Below, piece by piece: positions 43,067 to 52,074 of a DNA stretch of 64,000 nt. A program made the position numbers and the translations under genes. The DNA is from G965212005 sp965212005. Its GTDB lineage: Bacteria > Pseudomonadota > Gammaproteobacteria > Porifericomitales > Porifericomitaceae. The notes under the pieces were generated by a model. It saw only the letters and a program-made list of their open reading frames with translations, searched no databases and had not been told where the DNA came from. Position 1 is the first letter of the stretch. Each line of letters opens with the position of its first letter. The stretch spans positions 2,418,001-2,482,000 of the forward strand of contig OZ243038.1 in assembly GCA_965212005.1 (NCBI GenBank). The letters are read 5' to 3'.

Positions 43067-45312
43067 GTCGCCGTTTCCGTCTGGGCATCCGCAGCCGCGG
43101 GTGATTCTGAGGAGTGTGGTTGATCTTTGCCGTACACTGTGCCGGCATCCTGCGTTTCGGCGGCTGGTAGGCGCACGGTGACCAGGGCTCCCGGCGGGGG
43201 AACGTTGTTTTCCAGCTGGACGCTGCCTCCGTGATCCTCAACCAGCTTCTTCACGATGGGTAGCCCCAGGCCGTGGCCCTTGCCTCTGGTGGTCGCATAG
43301 GGCTCGAAGATGCGCTCCAGGTTTTCATGCGCGAAGCCGCCGCCGGAATCCCGGATTTGCAGCGTGACGCAGGGGCCGTCTTCCTCGTGCGAGTACCGCG
43401 TGCTGACCTGCAGTTCCAGTACGTCTTCGCCTCTATTGGCTTCCAATGCATTGTTCAGCAGGTTGTTAAGCACCCGCCTCAAGCGGTCCGTGTCCGCCTT
43501 GATCAGCGGCAGCGGGGGCAAGTCCGTCCGGACGTGGATATTGTCTTGCGTGTTCCGGTATAGCTCCAGCGTTTCCAGCACGAGCTTGTTAACGTCCATG
43601 AATTTTGGCTGGTACCGCGGCGGACTCGCGTAGTCGTGAAAGGAGTCCACCATGTCGCGCATGGTGCCCACCTGCTGGATGATAGTATTGGTCAGGCGGT
43701 CCAGCAGCGTCGGTTTGTTACTTATCATCAGTTTGCGGTACTTGTGCCGCAGCCGCTCTGCGGCCAGTTGAATCGGCGTGAGCGGATTTTTAATCTCGTG
43801 AGCCATTCTCCTGGCGATCTCCGCCCAGGCTGTGTCCCGCTCGCTCTGTATTAGCGCAGTTACGTCGTCCAGGACAATGATATGGCTCGCCTCGCGTTCG
43901 TAGGGATAGGAAAAGGTGGTGCCGCTGCAGTGCAGAATGCGTTTCCCTCTCTCTCCAACGTAGACCAGTTGATCCTGCCACACGCGGTTCTGCCGCGTGC
44001 TCTCGTGTATGGCCGTTGCCAGGGAAGCCAGGCGCGGGTAACGTTTACCCAGTTCTTCCAGCGTGCAGCCTTGATCTTCGCTATGCAGCGCGATGCCAAG
44101 GTTTTGGCAGGCACGCACGTTAAAGATGCGTAACTTGTATTCCGGGTCCAGCACCAGTACCCCCGACGAGATCTGGCTCAGTACCGTTTCCAGGTAGGCG
44201 CTTTGGGCTTCCGCTTTCTGCTGGCTGTCCGCCGCCTGTTGCCGGGCTTGCGCCAGCTTCTGAGTCATTTCGTTAAAGGATAAGATCAGCATGCCCAGCT
44301 CATCGCGGCTGGCAACCTGTAGTTCCATGCCGTAGTTTCCTTCCGAGACGGCGCGAGTTCCCTGGGCCAGGGTCTGGATCGGCGCGGTAATTTTTCTGGC
44401 AGTGAAAAAGATAGCCCAAACGCTGCTGAATATGCTGAACAGCAGCACCAGGGTCAGGGTCATGATGAAGCTGAGTTTTAGTTTGGATCGGAGGTAGGAG
44501 AGTTTCTTGTACTTGAGAAAATCCGTTTGTATATTGCCCGCGAGATCGTTCATGCGTTCAGACACCGGAAACAACAGCTGCACGATCCGCTCTTTCTCGT
44601 CCAGTTGCGCGGAGGGTACGTTCAGTGCCGCACGGATGAATATACCTTCCTCGCCGATCTGATCCAGACCGATGTAGCTGTTTTCCTTGCTCAGTTGCAG
44701 CCACAGCGAATCATCAGGCCGATGCGGCACCAGGCTGGTCGGGTCGCTGCTGCTGGAAGAGATCAGGTTGCCCTGGGCATTCAGCAGGACCAGTTCGACT
44801 GCACCGGCGTTTTCCCGCAGCTTGTCTATTTCCCGCGGCACCGCCGCGTCCGGCAGTTCGGAGATTTGAGACACCAGTTTGCGCGCTTCCAGCAGCAGTT
44901 CGCGCATGCGCGTATCCAGCGCCAGGCGGCTCAACTCCAGGGAGCCTTCCAGAGCCTGTTCAATGCGCATGTCGAACCAGCTGTCGATGCCCCGCTGCAG
45001 AAAACCCAAAGAGAAGTAATAAACGATGGACACGGGAGTGGTCACCAGGATGGTGATCAGAATCACCAGGCGAGTCGTCAGCAGGGAGCCGGGTTCCCTG
45101 TTGCGAACCTGCCGGAACAAGTGACGAATATTCAGACCGATGAGCGTGAGCAGGATGAGTAGGCTGCTGGTATTGATCGCCAGCAGGTAGGAGTAGAGTT
45201 TGCCGAACATCTCGGAGTTCTGGGTCGCTTTCGTCATCAGGAACAGCGAAGCGAGCATGACGGTGAATAGCACCGTGCCCAGCATCAGGACCGCTTTACT
45301 TTTGAATCGCAT
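43063..45312 (-). CDS. ntrY: NtrY-type membrane sensor histidine kinase
   Basis: About 749 residues from MRFKSKAV (an upstream start at 45339 is possible). Order: three to four membrane spans and an extracytoplasmic loop (to about 310), HAMP (about 315-370), coiled coil, PAS (about 375-480), HisKA with RRMAHEIKNPLTPIQLAAERL (phospho-His near 505), and HATPase (NLLNNALEANRG, DSGGGFAHENLERIFEPYATT, GKGHGLGLPIVKKLVEDHGG). Signal unknown; linked to nitrogen, redox or envelope state in relatives. Translationally coupled to ntrX. Confidence 0.95.
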   Translation of the reverse strand: MRFKSKAVLMLGTVLFTVMLASLFLMTKATQNSEMFGKLYSYLLAINTSSLLILLTLIGLNIRHLFRQVRNREPGSLLTTRLVILITILVTTPVSIVYYFSLGFLQRGIDSWFDMRIEQALEGSLELSRLALDTRMRELLLEARKLVSQISELPDAAVPREIDKLRENAGAVELVLLNAQGNLISSSSSDPTSLVPHRPDDSLWLQLSKENSYIGLDQIGEEGIFIRAALNVPSAQLDEKERIVQLLFPVSERMNDLAGNIQTDFLKYKKLSYLRSKLKLSFIMTLTLVLLFSIFSSVWAIFFTARKITAPIQTLAQGTRAVSEGNYGMELQVASRDELGMLILSFNEMTQKLAQARQQAADSQQKAEAQSAYLETVLSQISSGVLVLDPEYKLRIFNVRACQNLGIALHSEDQGCTLEELGKRYPRLASLATAIHESTRQNRVWQDQLVYVGERGKRILHCSGTTFSYPYEREASHIIVLDDVTALIQSERDTAWAEIARRMAHEIKNPLTPIQLAAERLRHKYRKLMISNKPTLLDRLTNTIIQQVGTMRDMVDSFHDYASPPRYQPKFMDVNKLVLETLELYRNTQDNIHVRTDLPPLPLIKADTDRLRRVLNNLLNNALEANRGEDVLELQVSTRYSHEEDGPCVTLQIRDSGGGFAHENLERIFEPYATTRGKGHGLGLPIVKKLVEDHGGSVQLENNVPPPGALVTVRLPAAETQDAGTVYGKDQPHSSESPAAADAQTETAT

Positions 45313-45483
45313 TGCTATATCCCGCGGCGCGGGCGGCACACGGTGTCCCGATTGCCGACAGCGGGCCGCCGTGATTGAGGGGGCAGGGGCTCACCGGGTA
45401 CGGGAAAGAGTGCGCCGGCACCGGGAGCGTTCTGGAAAGCAGGGCAGCCAGTATGTTCCTGGCAGTGGATCCGCATCAAAGGA

Positions 45484-46095
45484 TTAGCGCACTGCGGTGG
45501 GGCGGCGGGTTGATGGATGCGGGTCCAGGGCCGGTCGGGTCCGCGCCGTTCCATCGATCGGAATCTCGATCCAGGGGCTGCTGAGTCTCCACTGCTTCTG
45601 CACGTAGGCAATTGGCACCAGCGGCGGCGGCAGAGCCTGCAAGTCCAGCCTGAAGCGGATGCGGGCGGTGAACTTTCCCGGACCCACGTTCTGGAGCGTA
45701 TCAAACAGCGGCAAATCGCGGATCTCCCCGATGTCGGCCAGTGCTCCGCCCAGGGACGAGTAGTTGCGATAGGCACTTTGCTCCAATTCAGTCACCTGAT
45801 ATTGCTTGCTGAGCACATGATACTCCAGGCGGTGACGAATTGTCTTTGCCGTGATGAATTGGTCCCATAACCACTTTCTCTCCCGGTAGAGCCGGGCCTC
45901 GGTCAGCAGGTGCAGTCCGACTCCGCTCTCCAGGGCGCGCAGGATTTCCTCGTTGAAGGTGTACCGTATCTCTCCGTTGAGCCGGTAGCTGCCCTGCTGC
46001 TGTGATATCTCCAGTTGCTGCGCGTGGATCTCGGCACTGCCTGTTTGTGGCAGCAGCACGACCAGCAGTGCCGGGAGTATGCGTCCGGAGCGCAT
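45484..46095 (-). CDS. DUF4390 exported protein
   Basis: About 203 residues from MRSGRILPALLVVLLPQTGSAE, a signal peptide; the frame is open 39 codons upstream without signal features. The mature part has RYTFNEEILRALESGVGLHLLTEARLYRERKWLWD and RQYRLSSPWIEI-like blocks typical of DUF4390, always found between rsmB and ntrY in gammaproteobacteria. Role unknown, presumed periplasmic and linked to the NtrYX system by position. Confidence 0.88.
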   Translation of the reverse strand: MRSGRILPALLVVLLPQTGSAEIHAQQLEISQQQGSYRLNGEIRYTFNEEILRALESGVGLHLLTEARLYRERKWLWDQFITAKTIRHRLEYHVLSKQYQVTELEQSAYRNYSSLGGALADIGEIRDLPLFDTLQNVGPGKFTARIRFRLDLQALPPPLVPIAYVQKQWRLSSPWIEIPIDGTARTRPALDPHPSTRRPTAVR

Positions 46096-46428
46096 CGCAG
46101 CGTTCAGCCGGTCATGCACCGCCGGCCCGCGCACCGTCCGGGCCGGATCGTACACTGCCGCAGGCGCCGTCGATCGAACCTGTGGTCGGCCGGAGCCGGT
46201 GCCCGGAGGCAACCAAAAGGCCGCTGCCGCAGGGCGCGCGGCGGCAGAATCCGGTATGGGCCTGCCGTGGCGCCGATCCGGCAGGGCCCGGCCTGAACCG
46301 GCGCAGAACTCTCTGTAGCACAGGGCGGCCTGCTGCTGCCGGACGCAGGCAGGGAATGCGGCCTGACGGCGTGACCGGTGACGTGACCGGTGATAAGGAT
46401 ACGCGACCCGGCGCGGGCGCGCCGCGCC
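46096..46428. other. Gap between rsmB and the DUF4390 gene
   Basis: No gene supported. It holds a perfect 12-bp tandem duplication CGTGACCGGTGA x2 (46370-46393), just after the rsmB stop. Long frames on both strands are low-complexity Arg/Pro/Ala. Confidence 0.5.
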
Positions 46429-47748
46429 TCAATGGCGCCGCAAGACCGCATAGTAAAATCCGTCCAGGTCTGATTCTCCGGGCAGAATCTGCCAGCCGTA
46501 ACCGGTGCTTCGGCCCCACTGCAATTGCAACGGTACTGTGGCAGCCTGCGGTTGCCGCCGCAGGAAGCTTTCGATCTGTCCTTCGTTTTCCTCCGGCAAA
46601 ATTGTGCAACTCGCGTACAGCAATCTGCCTCCCGGCGCCAGCAAGGCCCAGGCGGCATCAAGCAATTCGCGTTGCAGTTGCAGCAGCGCCTTGATATCGG
46701 CAGGGCCTTTGGATAGTTTAACGTCAGGGTGGCGCCGAATGATACCGGTCGCGCTGCACGGAGTATCCAGCAGGATCCGATCAAAGCACGCCTGCTCCCG
46801 TTGATACAGGAGGCGCAGATCGGCCTGTATGATCTCTGCCTGCAACTGCAGCCGGCGCAGACTTTCCTTCAGCCGCTCGATGCGGAAGGCAGAGACGTCT
46901 GCGCAAACCATGCGCTCCAGTGCCGGCCCCGATTCCAGGATATGCGCGCTTTTCCCTCCCGGAGCGGCGCAGGCGTCCAGCACCCGCAGTCCGGGCACCA
47001 AATCCAGCAGGGCAGGGCACAGTTGCGCGCCCCCGTCCTGTACGGAGACCCTCCCCTGCCGAAAGCCCGGCAGCTGCGTAACGGGGAGTGCCTGTTTCAG
47101 CACCAAGCCTTGTGGGCAGCAGGGTATCGCTGCCGCTTCGATCCCGGCCTGCCGCAGCAGCTCTTGGTACTGTTCCCGGGAATTGCGGCGGCGGTTCACG
47201 CGCAGGTGCATGGGCGGATGCTGGTTATCCGCCAGCAGAATTTGTTCCCAGTGCTGCGGCCAGGCGGCCCGGAAGGCGTCAATGAGCCAGCCCGGGTGGG
47301 CATAACGGGCACTCGCCACCTGTTGAAGCTGGGGCTTGAGTTGCTCGCGCTCACGCAAATAGCGGCGCAATATGGCATTCACCAGGCCCCGGGCCCAGGA
47401 CCGGCGGATCGCATCGCAGCCTTGCACCGTAAGTTGTACTACTCTGTGCGCCGGAGCGTGCATGTGTTCCAGCCGGTACAAACCGATCAGCAGCAGACAG
47501 CTCACTTCCGGTTCCAGCTTCCCGATCGGCTGGTGCAGCAGCTTGGCCAGGATCAGCTCCAGGCGCGGCATCCAGCGCACCACCCCGTAGCAGATCTCCT
47601 GCAACAGCGCGCCTTGCCGGCGATTGCCGTTTGTGCCGGGTGTTTTTTCCTGTTCCCTGTTTTGTTCCAGGGATAGTGCCTGGGGCAGCGTGCGGCGCGC
47701 ACCGATCACGTCGGCAAGTACCCGTGTGGCTGAGGCGGCAACGTCCAC
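46429..47748 (-). CDS. rsmB: 16S rRNA m5C967 methyltransferase
   Basis: 439 residues. N-terminal NusB-like domain (about 1-140) and C-terminal RsmB/F Rossmann domain with DACAAPGGKSAHILE (motif I, about 255), LDTPCSATGIIRRHPDVK (motif IV with catalytic Cys pair member), and LLYASCTILPEENE (motif VI Cys). It starts 10 bases after the fmt stop; def-fmt-rsmB form one unit, as commonly seen. Confidence 0.96.
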   Translation of the reverse strand: MDVAASATRVLADVIGARRTLPQALSLEQNREQEKTPGTNGNRRQGALLQEICYGVVRWMPRLELILAKLLHQPIGKLEPEVSCLLLIGLYRLEHMHAPAHRVVQLTVQGCDAIRRSWARGLVNAILRRYLREREQLKPQLQQVASARYAHPGWLIDAFRAAWPQHWEQILLADNQHPPMHLRVNRRRNSREQYQELLRQAGIEAAAIPCCPQGLVLKQALPVTQLPGFRQGRVSVQDGGAQLCPALLDLVPGLRVLDACAAPGGKSAHILESGPALERMVCADVSAFRIERLKESLRRLQLQAEIIQADLRLLYQREQACFDRILLDTPCSATGIIRRHPDVKLSKGPADIKALLQLQRELLDAAWALLAPGGRLLYASCTILPEENEGQIESFLRRQPQAATVPLQLQWGRSTGYGWQILPGESDLDGFYYAVLRRH

Positions 47749-47757
47749 TGCGGCGTC

Positions 47758-48720
47758 TCAGGCGGGAATCATTGGCGTTCGGCGCGGCACCCGGAAGGCA
47801 GGTCTGCCGTTCAGAAAGGCGGCTGCCGACAACACTCGTTTCCCCGGCGACTGCACCTGCAACAGGCGCACCGCCCTGCCGTCGCCGGCGGCCACCTCAA
47901 TGCCCTCGGAGCCGGCGGCTATCACGGTCCCCGGCCTGGCAGCGGTAGGCTCCGGCGCGGGCAGCATCGCCTGCCAAATCCGCAATTCTGTGGATTGAAG
48001 CCGGGTATGGGCGATAGGAGCGGGATTGAAGGCGCGAATAGCCCGATCGATCGCCTGCGCTGGTTCGGACCAACGAATGTGCGCCTGTGCTTTGTTGATG
48101 TGGGGAGCATAGCTTGCTTGCTGCGCATCCTGCGACCGCGGGCAGGCTGTGCCGGCCCGCAATTCATCCAGTGTCTGCAGCAGCAGGTTGCTGCCCAGTG
48201 CCGTCAACCGCCGTTGCAGTTGGGCGCAGTTTTCTGTCTGACCGATGTGCAGGCGGGCTTGGCGCAGCAGTGGACCGGTATCCAGCGTTTCATCCATTTG
48301 CATTACGCTGACGCCGGTTTGCCTGTCCCCGTTCAAAATTGCATGCTGTACCGGTGTCGCCCCGCGCCAGCGAGGCAGGTATGACAGGTGCAAATTCACC
48401 GCCCCCAGCCTGGGCTGTTGCAACACCTGCGCCGGCAGCAGCATGCCGTAGGCAACTACAACCAGCAGGTCTAACTGCTGCAGGCCCTGAATTTCAGCCA
48501 GTTCCTGCGCGTCAGCCGGTTGTTTCAGCGTCAGCCCGTGGCGCTCGGCCAGCGTCTTGACCGGCGCTCCGCGTAACTGCCGCCCGCGCCCGGTAGCGCG
48601 GTCCGGGCGCGTCAGCACCAACTCGATCCGGCACGGTTCGGCCCCCAGCAGGGCCTGCAGCACGGCAGCGGCCAGGTCGGGCGTGCCGACAAACCCCAGC
48701 CGCAATGGGCTGGTGCTCAC
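47758..48720 (-). CDS. fmt: Methionyl-tRNA formyltransferase
   Basis: Formylates initiator Met-tRNA using 10-formyl-THF. 320 residues: LRLGFVGTPDLAAAVLQAL at the start, catalytic block NLHLSYLPRWRGATPVQHAILNGD (His, Asn), and the C-terminal OB-like domain from about 205. Start overlaps the def stop. Confidence 0.97.
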   Translation of the reverse strand: MSTSPLRLGFVGTPDLAAAVLQALLGAEPCRIELVLTRPDRATGRGRQLRGAPVKTLAERHGLTLKQPADAQELAEIQGLQQLDLLVVVAYGMLLPAQVLQQPRLGAVNLHLSYLPRWRGATPVQHAILNGDRQTGVSVMQMDETLDTGPLLRQARLHIGQTENCAQLQRRLTALGSNLLLQTLDELRAGTACPRSQDAQQASYAPHINKAQAHIRWSEPAQAIDRAIRAFNPAPIAHTRLQSTELRIWQAMLPAPEPTAARPGTVIAAGSEGIEVAAGDGRAVRLLQVQSPGKRVLSAAAFLNGRPAFRVPRRTPMIPA

Positions 48721-49232
48721 AGCACCGCGGCGGCTGGCAGTCTTTGCTGTTTTTCCAGTTTTTTGCGGATTCGCCGACGTTTCAGGGAAGAAAGCCGGTC
48801 AATGAACAGCTTGCCGTCCAAGTGGTCAATTTCATGCTGAATACAGACCGCAAGCAGACCGTCACAGCGCTGTTCCATGAGCTTCCCCTCCAAGGTCAGG
48901 CTGCGCACCCGGATGCGTTCAGCCCGCCGTACCTGTTCGAAAACCCCGGGCACCGACAGGCAGCCCTCCTGCATTTCCTCCCACCCTTCCTGCTCGATGA
49001 TTTCCGGATTAATCAAGTACATGGGCTGATTTCGCTGTTCCGATAGATCGATCACCAGAACACGTTTGTGGGCATTAACCTGAGTCGCCGCCAAGCCGAT
49101 TCCGCCCTCCTGGTACATGGTTTCCCACAGATCCTCGATCAGGGTGCTCAGCTCGGGTCCGATCCCCTCCACCGGCTTGGCCTGGATCCGGAGGCGCGGG
49201 TCCGGATAGTGAAGAATTTCCAGAATGGCCAT
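48717..49232 (-). CDS. def: Peptide deformylase
   Basis: Metal-dependent removal of N-formyl groups from new proteins. 171 residues with all three motifs: GGIGLAATQV, EGCLSVPG (Cys ligand) and QHEIDHLDG (two His ligands). First gene of the minus-strand run; the intergenic region shared with the LysM gene holds a promoter for the other direction. Confidence 0.98.
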   Translation of the reverse strand: MAILEILHYPDPRLRIQAKPVEGIGPELSTLIEDLWETMYQEGGIGLAATQVNAHKRVLVIDLSEQRNQPMYLINPEIIEQEGWEEMQEGCLSVPGVFEQVRRAERIRVRSLTLEGKLMEQRCDGLLAVCIQHEIDHLDGKLFIDRLSSLKRRRIRKKLEKQQRLPAAAVL

Positions 49233-49260
49233 GACTTACCTCATGAATCTAAAAATACTG

Positions 49261-49289
49261 TTAACTTTTTTCGCAACTTGCCATATACT
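49261..49289 (+). promoter_or_regulatory. Sigma-70 promoter of the LysM-dprA run
   Basis: TTAACT, 17-bp spacer, TATACT. This gives a transcript start near 49296 and a leader of about 37 bases before the LysM gene. The stretch is AT-rich against a GC-rich background, which supports it. Confidence 0.6.
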
Positions 49290-49332
49290 ATATCAGAATT
49301 TGATTGGCTAAAGGTTTCCAGAGGGATTGCGG

Positions 49333-50448
49333 ATGTCGTACAAAGTCAATATTCAGGCGCTGATCCTGCTCTGTGCCCTGGTTGCCCCAAGCGCCTGGGC
49401 GCAGCAGGTTGAACTGGCGCCTGACCATCCGGACCGCCACGTGGTACAAAAGGGCGATACGCTGTGGGATATTGCCCAGCGTTTTCTGGCCCGGCCCTGG
49501 CGCTGGCCCGAGATCTGGCAGATTAACCCGCAGATCGAGAATCCTCACTTGATCTATCCCGGTGACGTGGTGCTGTTGCAATATGATGGGGATCGCCCCT
49601 TTTTGGCGGTACAGCGGGGAGCAGGCGTCCCGACCGCAGGCTCCACCCGGCGCGGACCACGGGAGCAGAAACTGAGCCCCCGGATTGGGGTAGAGCGCCG
49701 TACTGCCCAGGCAATACCAACCTTGCCGCTGGATATGGTGGTGAGTTTTCTGTTGTATCCGATGGTGGTGGAGAAGGCGGAATTTGAGAGCCGCCCTCAT
49801 GTTCAGGCGGTCGGACCCAGAGGCGAGGAACTCCTGGCCGTTGAGGGGGAGTACATCTATGTTCGCGGAGAGCTGGAGCAGGATGTATCGAACTTCAACA
49901 TCTACCGGGGCGGCCAGGAATACCGGGGAGGCCCATCGGGAGATGAGTTTCTTGGTTACGAGGTGCGCTACATCGGTGAGGTGGAAATTGAGCTGCGCGG
50001 TGATCCGTCCCGAGGACTGCTAGTGCGTTCAGAGTTTGAGATCAAGGGCGGAGACCGGCTTTATCCGAATATCGGCGGACTGATCGAAGATTCTTACTCT
50101 GCGTTCCTTCCGCGTTCCCCGGGACAGCCGGTAAAGGGCAGCATTCTATCCGTAGTCGATGGCGGCAGGCTGCCGCAGGAATACCAAGTGGTAGTGCTGG
50201 ACCTGGGTGAGCGGGAAGGCCTGGAATCCGGTCATGTGTTGGGGCTGTATCGGAAGGGGAATGTGCTGGAAGACAAGTACGCCCCGGTGGAGCAGGGATT
50301 GTATGGCGATGCCTTCGAGAAGCGCCAGATCCCCGAACTGCGCAGCGGAGTGGCTATGGTGTTTCGGGTCTTCCCCCGGGTCAGTTATGCCCTGGTGATG
50401 GAACTGGAGCGGGAAGTCTATACGGGAGACATTGTGCGCAATCCCTGA
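49333..50448 (+). CDS. Exported LysM-domain protein
   Basis: 371 residues from ATG 49333 (a TTG two codons earlier is in frame). Signal peptide (about 1-24, cleavage after AWA) and a LysM domain (about 35-85: HVVQKGDTLWDIAQRFL...IWQINPQIENPHLIYPGDVVLL in segments), then a long all-beta region of unknown role with KGGDRLYPNIGG. The family stands divergent from def and before dprA in gammaproteobacteria. Likely binds peptidoglycan in the periplasm. Confidence 0.93.
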   Translation: MSYKVNIQALILLCALVAPSAWAQQVELAPDHPDRHVVQKGDTLWDIAQRFLARPWRWPEIWQINPQIENPHLIYPGDVVLLQYDGDRPFLAVQRGAGVPTAGSTRRGPREQKLSPRIGVERRTAQAIPTLPLDMVVSFLLYPMVVEKAEFESRPHVQAVGPRGEELLAVEGEYIYVRGELEQDVSNFNIYRGGQEYRGGPSGDEFLGYEVRYIGEVEIELRGDPSRGLLVRSEFEIKGGDRLYPNIGGLIEDSYSAFLPRSPGQPVKGSILSVVDGGRLPQEYQVVVLDLGEREGLESGHVLGLYRKGNVLEDKYAPVEQGLYGDAFEKRQIPELRSGVAMVFRVFPRVSYALVMELEREVYTGDIVRNP

Positions 50449-50742
50449 TTGCCGCTTCCGCAGCGGCGATCGGTTGTTCGGGCGGCCTTGACTGCGAGCC
50501 GCGCCAACGGCTCTTCATTTTCTGACGCATCTTGATGAGAAATGCCCCGGATGGGGCTTGCTGTGCGTTGCCTTCCCGGTTCATGCTGTTGGATGCCGCA
50601 TGCCATCCCGCCCGGGCGGGGCGGACCTGCTTTATGCGAGCAAGAGGCAGTCGCCAAGCGCTGGCCTGGCGGGCAGCAGACGAACCGCGCGGGCACTAAG
50701 CGCGGCTAAATCCCGCGGAGCAGGAACCACAGCGGAGGAGCG

Positions 50743-51858
50743 ATGAGCCAGCAGGATACCGAGCGCCGCCTGGCCTGTTGGCTGTTGCTGGGACGCACCC
50801 CCGGGCTGTCTCTGGCCCAAGTGCCACGGTTGCTGCAGCAGTACGGTTCGCCGCAACGGCTACTGGAGGCAATCCGGGACGGACAGGGCATGGACGCTCC
50901 GGCGGCGGTGGAATATCTGCGGAGCGTGGACTGGCGGGACGCCGCACCGGATCTGCACTGGCTGAAGGCGGAGCCGCGACGCCATCTGATCAGCATGGAG
51001 GACCAGCGTTATCCCAGCCTGTTGCGCCAGTTAGCCCAGCCCCCGCTGCTGCTCTGGGCGGAAGGTGCCCCCGAGTGCTGCCTGCGTCCTCAACTGGCCG
51101 TGGTTGGCAGCCGGAATGCGTCACCGCACGGCTGTCGGATTGCCTCCCGCCTGGCACAGGAACTGGCCCGGGCAGGCTGGGTCGTCACCAGCGGACTGGC
51201 CACCGGCATTGACGGCTGGGCCCACCGGGGTGCCCTGTCTGTAGCAGGTGAGACCATCGCGGTGACCGGATGCGGCCCGGACCGGATTTATCCGGCCAGC
51301 CACCGGCAGCTTGCGGCGCAGATTGCCTCCCGGGGGACGGTCCTTAGCGAATTTCCGCTGGGCACGCCGCCGCGGGCGGCTCATTTCCCGCGCCGCAACC
51401 GGCTCATTGCCGCCCTCAGCGCCGGCACCCTGGTGGTGGAGGCAGGGTGGAAAAGCGGTGCGCTGATCACCGCACGCCACGCGCTGGAATTGGGGCGGGA
51501 GGTGTTTGCGGTACCCGGCTCCATAGATAATGCGCTGACGCGCGGCTGTCACGCACTGATTCGCCAGGGAGCCAAACTGGTGGAGCGGGTCGAGGATATA
51601 GTAGAAGAATTGCAGCATTGGCCGTGCCCCGAGGTTCCCGTGGCACTGAGCGCGGCACCCGCCACGGACGCGATGCCCACGCTGGATGCGGGTCTGCGCA
51701 AGCTGCTGGAATGGATCGATTTCGCGCCGAACGGTACCGATGCCCTGGTCCGGCGCAGCGGCCTGGGTATAGAAAAGCTCGCTGCCATGTTGTCTGTACT
51801 GGAACTAAAAGGGTATATTGCCTCCCGGCTTGACGGGAGCGTGTTCCGTATCCGCTAG
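50743..51858 (+). CDS. dprA: DNA processing protein DprA
   Basis: Loads RecA on incoming single-stranded DNA in natural transformation. 371 residues: N-terminal SAM-like part, Rossmann DprA core (about 65-285: LAVVGSRNASPHGCRIASRLAQELA; GLATGIDGWAHRGAL; ITARHALELGREVFAVPGSIDN), and a C-terminal winged helix (about 305-371). ATG at 50743 has GGAG about seven bases ahead. Whether the organism is competent is not shown here. Confidence 0.96.
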   Translation: MSQQDTERRLACWLLLGRTPGLSLAQVPRLLQQYGSPQRLLEAIRDGQGMDAPAAVEYLRSVDWRDAAPDLHWLKAEPRRHLISMEDQRYPSLLRQLAQPPLLLWAEGAPECCLRPQLAVVGSRNASPHGCRIASRLAQELARAGWVVTSGLATGIDGWAHRGALSVAGETIAVTGCGPDRIYPASHRQLAAQIASRGTVLSEFPLGTPPRAAHFPRRNRLIAALSAGTLVVEAGWKSGALITARHALELGREVFAVPGSIDNALTRGCHALIRQGAKLVERVEDIVEELQHWPCPEVPVALSAAPATDAMPTLDAGLRKLLEWIDFAPNGTDALVRRSGLGIEKLAAMLSVLELKGYIASRLDGSVFRIR

Positions 51859-52074
51859 CCGGCAGAACTCCCTGCAGAAGTGCTGTGTGCCGACCGTGAA
51901 ACTGAAACTTATGTATCTATTGCACCCATCCGATCCTGCCTGTATGGGCGGGCCCCGCTCCCCCGAGCCGCCGCGGTTATACCGGCCCCGGGTCGGGAAG
52001 CGGGCGGGATCTGTCCATGACGTCCGGACCGCGGACGTCGCCGGCCCGCCGTGGCGTTCAGGAGCGCACCGATC